64,000 nucleotides of DNA from Bagarius yarrelli (lineage: Eukaryota > Chordata > Actinopteri > Siluriformes > Sisoridae): the NCBI GenBank assembly GCA_005784505.1, contig VCAZ01000247.1, forward strand, positions 211,501-275,500, read 5' to 3'. Positions 54,598 to 64,000 of the stretch are shown piece after piece. The notes under the pieces were generated by a model. That model saw only the letters and a program-made list of their open reading frames with translations. It did not search any database and was not told where the DNA came from. Both the position numbers and the translations under genes were made by a program. Within the stretch, counting starts at the first letter, position 1. Every line of letters begins with the position of its first letter.

Positions 54598-54800
54598 GCA
54601 CACACACACACACACACACACACGCCTGGTTAGCTATCCTTGTGAGTCTCCATAGGTGATTAGTTTTTATACTGTACAAACTGTATTTTCTATCCCCTAA
54701 CCCGAAACTTTCTGCATATTAACATCTCCTATATAATTTAGAAGCTTTTGTACCCATGAGGACCTCAATTTTGGTGCCCACCCTGACACCATGAGTCTGT
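54598..54800 (+). repeat. (CA)n-linked interspersed repeat, copy 2
   Basis: (CA)n at 54598-54623, then CCTGGTTAGCTATCCTTGTG, TTTTTATACTGTACAAACTG and TATTTTCTATCCCCTAACCC, matching 17955-18110. Confidence 0.75.
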
Positions 54801-55229
54801 GTGTATTCAGGTTCCCACCACCATGTATATACACACACCCCACCCCCCTCCAGAGCCCAATCATGAACCAGGCTCTGATCCGGACCCAAATCCACGCTGG
54901 TCTCGAGAATAGATGAGGTCAGTGAGGCAGTGAGATGAGCTTCTGCCACAGTTTTACAAAATCAGGACCACCAGGAAAAGCCAAAAAATAATAGTGGGAG
55001 AATTGAAAGAACGAGTTTAACTGATTCTCTAAATGAACGAGCAAGTTAAGGAATTATCAAAGAGTGCGAGAGAGAGCGCGAGAGGATAAATCAAGAAACT
55101 CCGTTCACATGCTGGTTATGATCTGGGTTCTTCTACCTGCCCAGCACCAGCATCAGTGTGTTTAACCCATTCACACTAAACACATCAGAAGAAATTCAAT
55201 ATATACATATATGGTTGGTATAAAACTGC

Positions 55230-56309
55230 CATTACAGTGATTTATTATAATGAACCATGAAAATATCAACCACTGTTTTGTCCGTGAGCGTCTTATTTAC
55301 ACATTCGCGCGCACACACACAATATAAAAATGAACGAGAGAGAGAGAGAGACCGAGAGAGAGAGAGAATTTTTCCAGGAGACAGAAATAAAATAGTGCTT
55401 TGGTCACGGAAACATTCAGCTGTTTATTTTTTCCTCTGTTTTGTTGTTTTATGAGAAGTTTGCGCTCGTATTTACAACCGTATTCCAAAAAAAGGAAAAG
55501 TGATGTGAGTGAAGTGTACAAGCGTAAAAAAACCCAAAAAACAAAGATGATATTTACACCCGTCCGTCTCTGCAATTAGAACGCTGGAGGAACAACCTAT
55601 ACAATTAAATTACACTTTCTACAAAGAACCGTAAAAATAATAATAAAAATAACCCACTGAACAGGATTTCTCTCTTTCTCTCTCACTCGCACAGATGGAC
55701 GGACGGTCGTGATGAACACTAACACTTATGGACCAACAAAACACACAAACACACAGAAGTGCAGACTCCCGGAGGGAAAAGCGGCCTGACAGAAAGGTCG
55801 CTTCTCGATTCTGCAGATATTATTATTATTATTTATCAGTTACATGGAGAACTTTAAAAAAATAGTTCTGTATTTTTTCCTCTATACAAAAAGCATTGTT
55901 TTTTATTTCGCTATAAATGAAGCGCTATATTAAACGAATAAATGACATGAGAATTACAGAAAGTAAGGAAGAGGTGGAATGTCCAATGTACAAGTGTGAA
56001 AAAAAAAAGACTAAAAACATTAAAAGAAGTCTGAGACAGGACGAGGAGGAGAGGAGGAGGAGAAAAAGGGTAGGGGTTTAGCTTGTGTAATGAGCACCAC
56101 TGAGCCGCCATCTTGTTTTCGTAAAGTCTCTCCAGATCGGTTTAGGGTCCTTGTAAGTGCACCCTTGACGCCTTGTTCTGTTTTCTGTATAAAGGTGCAT
56201 AAAAATCATTTACACTATGATCAAGTTGCCTATGTTACACTGTGTCTAATTACCCGCTGCTGTTTTCTCATTATGAGTTTGTTTTTGCGTACGGGTAAAG
56301 TGGGCAGGG
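55230..56309 (-). other. kmt2e: Probable kmt2e 3'UTR
   Basis: Non-repetitive DNA following the kmt2e stop codon on the minus strand, with candidate AATAAA signals at about 55421-55426 and 55233-55238. Extent is inferred only. A short (GA)n lies at 55336-55366. Confidence 0.45.
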
Positions 56310-57224
56310 TCAGTGCCACCCCGTCCCCATGTATCCGGCATTATGAAATGTCGTGGAGGAAGCAGGCAGGCCCCTGATCTGAGTGGCATTTGGATTGGAA
56401 GAGGAGCCCTGAGAAGGGGTGGGTTGCGGTGGGGGCGGAGGAGGAGGCGGTAACACAGTCTGCTGATACGAAGTGGAAGTTACCGCTGTAGCGTTGCTCA
56501 CGCCGGATTGATGCAGAAGAGTCTGAAAAGGTCCAATGTTCTGAAACGACGGCAGAGGAGGTGGTGCTTGTTTGATAGACAGCAGATTGACAGTCGTGCC
56601 GCTGACCTGCGCCGGCTGAGAGCTCGGTGTCTGAGGGGGCGGAGGTGGTGGTGGGGGAGGGGCAGAGCTCAGGATCAGCTGGTGCTGCTGGATGGAAGAA
56701 GGTTGCAGGTGATTGACATGGATGAGGGCAGGGCCTGTTTGTGGATGAGGCGGAGGCGGAGGGGGAGGTGGGGGCGGGGTTGAGCCGCTCTGGAAGTGGA
56801 TCGTGTGGTGAGGCTGCAGCAGCGTCTGCGAGCCGGGAGAGAAGGGCGTTGAGACGGACGCCTTGAACTGCGTAGGGAAATAAGGCGAGGAAGTAGAAGG
56901 TGCTGGAGGTGGTGGTGGAGGAGGGGGAGGGGCATTCTGAGGGCTGTACTGCGACTGGTTAGGGGGTGGGGCAGGCAGGAAGGTCCTCTGGCCACGATAG
57001 GGTGAACCGTGAGGTTGTGGCTGAGATTTAGGAGAGGGGATAACGAGGGAAGTGGCGGCGTTTTGCCCTTGGGATGGGTGTTTGCTAGATGTCAAAGGGG
57101 ATTTAGAGAGTGGCAGCTTGCATGAGGATGGCTGGGCCAATGGACGGGACTCAAGCTCGCTGTCCTCTTCTTTAGACAAGCGAACAGAGGCGTGGGAGAC
57201 GCAGTTCGGGCCTGGAGAAGGAGA
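56310..57224 (-). CDS. kmt2e: kmt2e terminal exon, polyproline-rich tail (304 aa)
   Basis: The acceptor TTTCTCTCAG precedes SPSPGPNCVS. The exon contains five runs of 7 to 10 prolines, spaced by Gln/Ser/Thr/His-rich linkers, and stops at 56310-56312 after HNAGYMGTGWH. Such tracts are candidate WW/SH3/EVH1 ligands. The plus-strand ORFs here are shadows of the GC-rich proline codons. Confidence 0.92.
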   Translation of the reverse strand, partial: SPSPGPNCVSHASVRLSKEEDSELESRPLAQPSSCKLPLSKSPLTSSKHPSQGQNAATSLVIPSPKSQPQPHGSPYRGQRTFLPAPPPNQSQYSPQNAPPPPPPPPPAPSTSSPYFPTQFKASVSTPFSPGSQTLLQPHHTIHFQSGSTPPPPPPPPPPHPQTGPALIHVNHLQPSSIQQHQLILSSAPPPPPPPPPQTPSSQPAQVSGTTVNLLSIKQAPPPLPSFQNIGPFQTLLHQSGVSNATAVTSTSYQQTVLPPPPPPPPQPTPSQGSSSNPNATQIRGLPASSTTFHNAGYMGTGWH

Positions 57225-60200
57225 CTGAGAGAAAGATAAAGAGGGTCAGCATAATTGGAGGAAACACAGAACTTTATTAATACCTGTGTGTGTGTGTGTG
57301 TGTGTAACTCGTACTGTGTGTGTTGAGGGACTCTTGCAGCTCTTGGGTGATGAACACTCCCTCGCTATGGCATCACTTCCCTCTGTCTCACCGCCATCTT
57401 TAAAACAGACACACAGACAGTAGGGATATAAGAGCCAGTGTGAAGGGACAGACAGACAGACAGAATGTGAGAGTGTGTTAGTGTGTGACCTGTTTCTTTG
57501 CGATGGTCACTAAGCAGCAGGGCCCTGTGGTAACCACGCTCTCTGGCCTGTTCCACCGAGGTTGATGATACCCTGAACACCAAAATTAGATATAAATTAT
57601 AAATGTAAAACAGGATATACCATAATATAAAATTAAATAAATTACATCACAGCTTGTGAAGCATACCACTGTCCGTCTGCCCCCTCTTTCTCCCCCTGCT
57701 GGAGTATGTCTGGGTCCTCACTAGACTGTGGGGTCCCAGAGCCCAGCATAATAGAATCAGGTCCTGTTTCCATAGCGACAGAAAAGACGTCCACTGGGGG
57801 CGCTGATGAAACTGGAGAGCTGCACTCGATTTTAGAGCCTCCACTGCGTCGAGCTTCACGTTGCCGCTTCCTGTATTCCAGAAGAGACACCTGAGACCGA
57901 GAGAGAAAGAGAGATGATGACACAAATACTCACAGGGTTCTAGTCTAGTGCTAAAAGAAGGAAGTAGGTGAAGTTTAAAACTTTACCTTCTTCTTCTGTG
58001 GTGGATTTTGAGCCACTCCTGCTGCCTCCATTGTGTCGGCACTGAGAGATTGAGTAAAGGCCGTATTCCCACCTTCCTCTGTGCAGGGGTTATAAGATAT
58101 GGCATCACTAAATGTCCCTATGTCCAGCGTGTGAGACGGCGTCAGGTCCTTTAGGTTAGAGTTAATAGGTGAAAACAAAATGCCGCCTCGCTCTGGGCTC
58201 TTGATCCACACATTGTAGGATGCAGATGGTGCTTCTGTAGTGCCTTCTGCCTCTGTACCCTCGTCTAAAAGTGCCTCGTGGGGTTCGGACAGCAAGGGAG
58301 CGGGGCTTTGAGATTCCTGAGGTGTGATTTCGGGAAGCTTTCTAATAGGAGAGGCCAGAAGCGACGGCACATGATCGACCTGCAGGAGTAAAAGTCATGT
58401 GACTAAAGAGTGTCAGGAAAAGTATTAAACGTACCTATGTTTAGAGAAGATTAAAGTTAACCTCTTGCGTGCTGGGTCTTCGGCTAGACTCGACGGCTAG
58501 ACTGTCCACTGGCGACTCGTTCTGTAAACCCACAGATCATCAATACACCAAAACTCAAACATACAAACAGAAGAACAGGGGCAAACTACTGACTCAGCAG
58601 AAAAGAAACAACTTTGCAATTATTAATGAATCAATTATGAAATTAGTGCCTTGGTGTGTGTGCTTGCCTCTGGTGGTGCGGCATGTGCTGGGTTCTGAAA
58701 GGCGTGTGTGGGTGTGGAGGGTTCTGAAAGTGTGTTTAGGAGCTGAGGTGTAAGTGGAGCTTCAGAGGGTTCTGGTCGTGTCGGTGTAGCACATGGAGAA
58801 GCATACGGAGTTGACGACTCCGACACGCACGAGTCCAGCGGACACAAACGCCTCTTCTTAAGTGGTGTGGGTAATTCTGATCACACAAAAATTTTATACA
58901 GTCTGTACCATTAAAGAACTAGAGCAGTTAGATTATGCGACCAGAAAATATCTAAAGTCATAAGCATTATCTGTTACAGAACAGTATTGGTAGTATTGGT
59001 TCTACTTCCCCCTGGAGTTTAAAGTGTATGTTACCTGGGCAGGTGCCGTTAAGCGAGATGGGACTGTCGGTGTCTCTGTTGATTGGCGGCGTCAGCGGTC
59101 CTTCAGCGGGCATTAGAAGGGTTCGACCACCTGGACTTAAACTGCCTTCCTCCTCCAGAGCCTGCTTTAGCCAACGCTACACACACAGGATTAAATTAGA
59201 TTATATTTATATATACACAGAATTAGAACTCCTCTCTCTTTTACTTACAGGTAAAAAGGTTCTTAATCATAATCACAACAACATGTGAACCAAGTGCAAT
59301 ACAAATGTACCATCTATAATAACAAGCTGTGAAGAGATGCACAACAAACCTTTTTGCAGGATCCAGAGGTGGGTGGAGTATCAGAGAGTTCTCGGGAGCG
59401 TCGACGTGCGGCAGGTACGGCAGGGGTGCTGGGGCTGCGATTGGCCAGGAACGGAGAAGAAAATCTGACGTAGTGCTTGGGTGTGCTGTAGACGTGCGGA
59501 CTGCAGGCCATCCCAGGCAAAGAGTTAAGCTGTGTGGCTAAAACTTCGGGATCTGTACTAATCCTAAGCGGCCGATCAGGAACAGGCTCGGGACTGCGCA
59601 TTAACACACGCGGCTCCTGCTTCTCCACACTCAGCCACTCTGTCACTAAGTGCTGTGGATAAGAATGAGAAGGATGAGAATACAGAATTGGCACAGCAGA
59701 TGTTAGTAGTAAGTACAGAGGTAAAAGACAAGCACCGTGATAAGATCATGGCCAGACATCAAGTGACCAGTGTTATATGCTGCTTGAAAAACTCAATCAA
59801 CAAACTTGACTTTGACCCAAAATTGTCAAAAAAAAAAAAGTTTTGCAGATGCTGTTTACTTTGTCTTGATATTGAAATAATAAAAATAAGCCTTTATAGG
59901 GTAGGTGATTTTGTTCAAAAATATTTTTAGTATATGTCATCAGTCAGGGTTGCCAGATTGGGAGGTTTTCTGCCCAAAAGGTTTTGAATTTGACAGTGTG
60001 CCTAAAAATTGGTTTGGGCAAATGTACGAACCTTGGGTTCAGTTTGGCAGTCTTGAAACATGTACGTTTTATAGGCTAATTGTTTAAAAAAACTGGAGTG
60101 TGAAAGATGACACTGGAAATAAAAGGGGATTGCCGCTTCTTTTTAAGTTCAATCAATGGACAGATTTAACTCAGGCAAACCTGCGTCATCAGCATGTTCA

Positions 60201-63200
60201 CATACTGCAGAAAAAAGACTGAATTAAAAAAAGAGCAAAAACCTGCATTAATATCAGTGTTGCAATGGTTTTATTTTACCTTTTTTGTTTTAGGATACTT
60301 GTGCCCAGGTGAGGTGTGAGGTGGGCTGGCAGCATCATCGGGGGTGTGGGTAGGTGGGGCTTCAGCCTCAGGCACAAATCCAGTCTCCCCCTCCTGTGTT
60401 TCAACCATTAGCTGGTTATCTATAGCGTCTCCAGGGGATGCCGGCGGCGGATCGGAGCAGGCGCTTGCTGTGCGAGTTCGGCGCCTCTGCTGGCCAATGT
60501 GTGTTCGATTCCGAGAGAAGCTTTTCCTCTGCTTGTTCCGGCTGACCTTCGCTGCTTTTTGAGCCGCCTCCTCCTTCACCGGCTCCAACAATGGCTAAAC
60601 ATTAACCACAGACAACGTCAGAAAACGCCAAATAATAATAAAAACTACAAATAAATATTAATATTTTTCCTACTGTAGCAGGTGACTCAACCTCTGGAGT
60701 AGCAGGAGCCTCTTCTTTAATGTCATTCCGAGTTCCCACCTCTCCCTTGGTGCCGATTCTTTCCAGAGCTTGCTCCCGACGTTTTTCCCTCTTCTCCATG
60801 CGGGCAAACGCCTGCAGAATGGCCTCCATTTTTCTTTCTTCACGCGTCTATACAAACATTAAAACAAATTAAGAGTAAAATAAGGTAAAGGGGCGTGCTG
60901 GGGGTTGTGAAGGCAGAAGACCAGCAGCAGTGAAAAGGCAGAACAGATAGAATGGAAGCTTTCTACTAAAGTCTTATGGGGGGCCGATTGGAACCGTTTG
61001 TTATTTTCCTTAAAGTATAATTTCTTTCTTGAGTTTCTCCACCAAGCAAACACACTGTGTGTGACTCACCAAAATTTCCAAAAAAGCCAAACTTTTATTT
61101 TCATCAACAAACTGGACTCAGAAAGGCAGATTATAATGTAAGGAAACATACATTTATGCAGGAGGGTGCAAACGGCTTTGCTTGGAATGGCCGTGGCTTG
61201 GAGGGGGCGTGGTTAGCACGAACAGACTTTGATGGCTCTCAACCCTAGGCTTTAAACAGTTGATAGTGATTTGATAATTCGACATTTGGTCTTAGTTTGG
61301 AACCATCGTTACACTATTCAACTAAAGCAAAGTGTAATGGAGGACAGGAGAGCAGGTATTGTTAAACAAATAAACAGTATTACCACAATTGGGTTTTGTT
61401 AAACAATTAGCCTATAAAATGTACATGTTTCAAAACTGCTGAACTGATCCTAAATATTTTAGGCAATTTTTACCCACACTATCAAGTTCAAAACCTTACA
61501 ACTTCCTAATCTGTCAACTCTGTCTGATAATGTATCGTTTCTGTGTGAACGCGCATTCAAATAAATATGTTGACAGGAAGGTAAAAAAAAACCTATCCTA
61601 ATGTTCAAAACGTACTTTGATTGAGTTTTTCAGTCCTACGTCTTTCACAGACAATATAAACACATCTAGACAACTAAACTTAACATGTTCTATGGAGATG
61701 CGAAGAGACTTTCAACACGCAGAACAAAAAATGTTTTTGAACCAACTAGGCTTCAATATTACAATGTTTCCCTAAAACGTATTCAAACATAAATAATAAC
61801 AATCGCATCAAAGGCCTCCTACAACATCTGAATTTCTGTCGTTTTTGTTGTTGGGCTGTTGCGTTTTCCCTGTGGTATTAAAGTCAATAATGTCATTTCC
61901 CGGTGTGTCATTCCAGGTTGCTAAATTTTAGTTAAATTTAGCTCACAGGATTCTACCCTTCGGAGGGGGGAGGGCCAGAAATCAATGACTTGTAGTGAAG
62001 CACAGCAACAAAAAAATCTCAGCTTCTTGTGTTGTCTTTTAATCAGAAATTACAGCAACAGCAAATACCTTAAAAGGTATTAGCCTTAAAAGCAACAAAA
62101 TACATACAACTAGTGTGACCAAGTAATGCAGTTAATCTTTACTAAACTGAAAACCCCAAAAAATAATAAGGGGCAAACAAGCTGTGAGCAGGTCACAAAA
62201 ATATTAAACACAGTTGGCACATGTGACCACCAGGTCAGAAGACATAATGTCTTATGTGAACAGGGTCACTGTGATCATACACAGACTGTCAAGTGTATTT
62301 GAAAAATAAGGCTTCAAAAAAAGCCTTTTACATGATGTAGTGAAACACTTCTGACATCATAATTCCTGCTGTGAAGCATGCTGGTGGTGCTCTTCTTCTC
62401 AGTTGCTTCTCTGCCTTCTTACTTGGTACCTCTAAACTGGTGGGGTAAATATCTGTACAGGGTCGAGCCGATGTCATTTCGGCATTTTTTTTTTTCATCA
62501 GACCCCGATGGATAATTTCCATGTTTTGTCGCTCCCTGATGACATCCTGATGCTTTTCCAAAAACAAGTTACACAAAAATACAATGATTGTACCCTGACC
62601 CCATTTACAAATGACCTTATTTCTGATTAAAAACATATTAAGAAGTGAATAAGTAGGCAGGTTCAATCAATTCAATTCAATCAATCAGGAATCAATCAAT
62701 TCCTGAACAGATCCCTGAATGTTTAAACCCAAAACCATTTTAATCAGTTTGTAAGAGAATTTTTTATATAAATTATAAACGATGTAAGAATGGGCAGTTA
62801 TGAGTTATGCGCAAGGTGGAGTTCCAAAAAAAGGAGCAGAAAAGTGAATAATGATGTAAGACGAGTGATCAGGGTAAGTTAAATGGAAGCACCAGCGAGA
62901 CAGCAGGTGGCAGTAGAAACTCAGTTACACACACATTTCCCACACCTCACACCCACATGGGAAAAAAAGGAATGCCTGCAAAAGAGGGAAGGGGTGGGAG
63001 GGGTTTGCAGCATAGTTTCCGTAGAAACCGTCAGCGAGTGAGGAAGGAAGCTAGCAGGCGAGCGCCACGGCAACACCGGCGTCTGCCCGAGCGACACACT
63101 CACACTTACCATCTTCCTCCTCCTCTCTGCCATGTGCTCCTCTGTCTCCATCTCTACGTCAATGTTAACGGAGGCTCTCTTTTCTAAATCCTCAAATAAT

Positions 63201-63208
63201 TCAGGATC
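56310..63208 (-). CDS. kmt2e: kmt2e (MLL5), C-terminal 999 codons, 12 exons, gene continues right
   Basis: Coding exons in transcript order: 63208-63110, 60847-60674, 60594-60280, 59652-59350, 59176-59035, 58876-58668, 58521-58462, 58379-57987, 57890-57667, 57572-57490, 57397-57315, 57224-56310; phases are consistent throughout and the sum is 3000 bp. Diagnostic KMT2E text: ERKMEAILQAFARMEKREKR, QRKSFSRNRTHIGQQRRRTR, PLRISTDPEVLATQLNSLPG, CSPHVYSTPKHYVRF, KKRWLKQALEEE, PQKKKVSLLEYRKRQREARR, VEQARERGYHRALLLSDHRK and a C-terminus ending GTGWH. KMT2E is a nuclear chromatin regulator with a PHD finger that reads H3K4me3 and a SET domain with little or no methyltransferase activity. Both lie upstream, beyond base 64000. 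The last exon carries several 7-10-residue proline runs and is shorter than in mammals. Confidence 0.95.
58668..58876 (-). CDS. kmt2e: kmt2e exon with GC donor
   Basis: Encodes LPTPLKKRRLCPLDSCVSES through PAHAAPPE in phase, then the donor is GAG/GCAAGC with no GT nearby. The downstream exon (58521) continues NESPVDSLAVESSRR in the same phase. Confidence 0.85.
60848..63109. other. kmt2e intron, no gene or element recognised
   Basis: 2.26 kb of unique AT-rich sequence between the ERRRKM and TREERK exons. The 112-codon minus-strand ORF at 62666-62328 lacks splice sites and conservation cues and is not called. Confidence 0.6.
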
Positions 63209-63650
63209 CTGTAAGGGGGGAAAAGGGGCCGTATTCATCCTCTGCTTTTATCCAGCACCAGGAGAGAGAGAGTATGTGTGTGTATTTCCTTAAATTAATA
63301 AATGTTATATTTTGTTTACTGCTTTCATATTACACCCATAATGGTTTTTTTACTTTGTGAATATCACTGAACTTCTCAGTCAGTGTGGGATAAAGCGCCT
63401 CATCTTTCCCACATGAATGCACAGAAAAACGACAGACGATGACAGCGATTGTAAATAGATTTTCCTTAATAATTACAATAAGAGTGTATAAGGTCGAAGT
63501 TCATTATTAAACAATCTACAATCAGTGATAAAGTCTAAATTAACGATCGTTATTAAAGTGTGTGTGTACTCAGTGTGTGGGGAAACGGCTGCATTTCAAC
63601 ATCAATCACAACCCAGATAACCTAATTTAATAAATTCACCCTCTCAGCTG
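63209..63650. other. kmt2e upstream intron, left part
   Basis: No exon identified to the right of 63208. The preceding kmt2e exon must lie beyond the window or in the tandem-repeat stretch, where none was found. Confidence 0.5.
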
Positions 63651-64000
63651 ACATCACTGAATGATGAGAATAACTAATGAGCATAACTAATTATTTGAAA
63701 ATTAACCTAGGATAACAGCAAAGGAGACTTAGTGTAACCTAAGCCAAAATACTACCTGAGAGACTAACACTGGCTAAATAATTAACCAAGCCCTTAACTA
63801 GCTGAGAAAACTAACCCAGGTTAAATAACTACCCAAGCAGTCTGAATTAAGAGCAGAAACCTAGGCTAAATAAACTAAATGAGAATAACCCAAGCCAAAT
63901 AACTGACCATTAGACTTACCTAAATAAATAAATAAATAAGCATGAGTAACCCAGGCTAAATAACCACCCAACAGCATAACCCAGACTAAACAACGAAATG
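63650..64000. repeat. Degenerate TAACCCAGGCTAAATAAC tandem repeat, runs off the window
   Basis: Units such as AACCCAGGTTAAATAACTAC, AACCTAGGCTAAATAAACTA and AACCCAGGCTAAATAACCAC recur with a loose ~35-50 bp period to the last base. Confidence 0.65.

Noticed and set aside
56508..56995. Other-frame ORFs in the kmt2e last exon
   Set aside because: Shadows of proline codon runs; the minus-strand kmt2e frame explains the stretch.
62328..62666. 112-codon minus-strand ORF inside a kmt2e intron
   Set aside because: No splice sites that fit kmt2e phase, no recognised motif, lies in unique intronic AT-rich DNA; chance ORF or old repeat.

Overview
The window is vertebrate nuclear DNA, almost certainly from a teleost fish. 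The evidence is split genes with GT/GC-AG introns, an AT-rich background dense in CA, GA/TC and TA microsatellites, Tc1/mariner copies with teleost-type transposases, several LINE lineages, and tRNA-derived SINE tails.

Genes from left to right: (1) the first coding exon of golgb1 (giantin) on the minus strand at 225-318, running out of the left edge; (2) an unrecognised 96-residue ORF on the plus strand at 2588-2878, whose splice acceptor and start region were tandemly duplicated; (3) a complete four-exon photoreceptor guanylate cyclase-activating protein gene (guca1a-like) at 5814-10002 plus; (4) a complete 14-exon orc5 (origin recognition complex subunit 5) at 13175-19316 minus, with an apparent 2-bp frameshift in exon 5; (5) lhfpl3 (tetraspan LHFPL family) at 21945-46250 plus, split by a 23-kb intron packed with repeats; (6) the last 12 coding exons (999 codons) of kmt2e (MLL5) at 56310-63208 minus, whose PHD/SET half lies beyond the right edge. 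orc5-lhfpl3-kmt2e matches the gene set of human 7q22, although kmt2e points the other way here. These genes act in unrelated processes (Golgi tethering, phototransduction, DNA replication, synaptic/hair-cell membranes, chromatin) and are neighbours by synteny, not as a pathway.

Repeats take up much of the rest. There is a full-length dead Tc1 at 11.0-12.6 kb, a second in orc5 intron 6, a third (31.75-33.16 kb) with long terminal inverted repeats, and a Tc1 relic (30.2-31.6 kb) with a minisatellite in place of most of its transposase. One LINE family appears three times (15.6, 20.0 and 33.8 kb), each time with its 3' end next to a (GA)n/(TC)n tract. A Tx1-like LINE family (36.1-45.3 kb) also ends on (TC)n and carries a nested IS630/Tc1-superfamily element. 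An RTE-like LINE (52.4-54.3 kb) keeps a perfect 21-bp target-site duplication.

The most unusual structures are: a ~1.7-kb minisatellite with a 39-bp (13-codon) unit that appears to be an amplified piece of LINE ORF2; LINE copies anchored on GA/TC microsatellites that also sit at splice acceptors and next to a promoter; the orc5 frameshift; and the tandem duplication that copied a splice acceptor and start codon at the orphan gene. All calls come from reading the sequence. No database search was run, so family names rest on recognised motifs.
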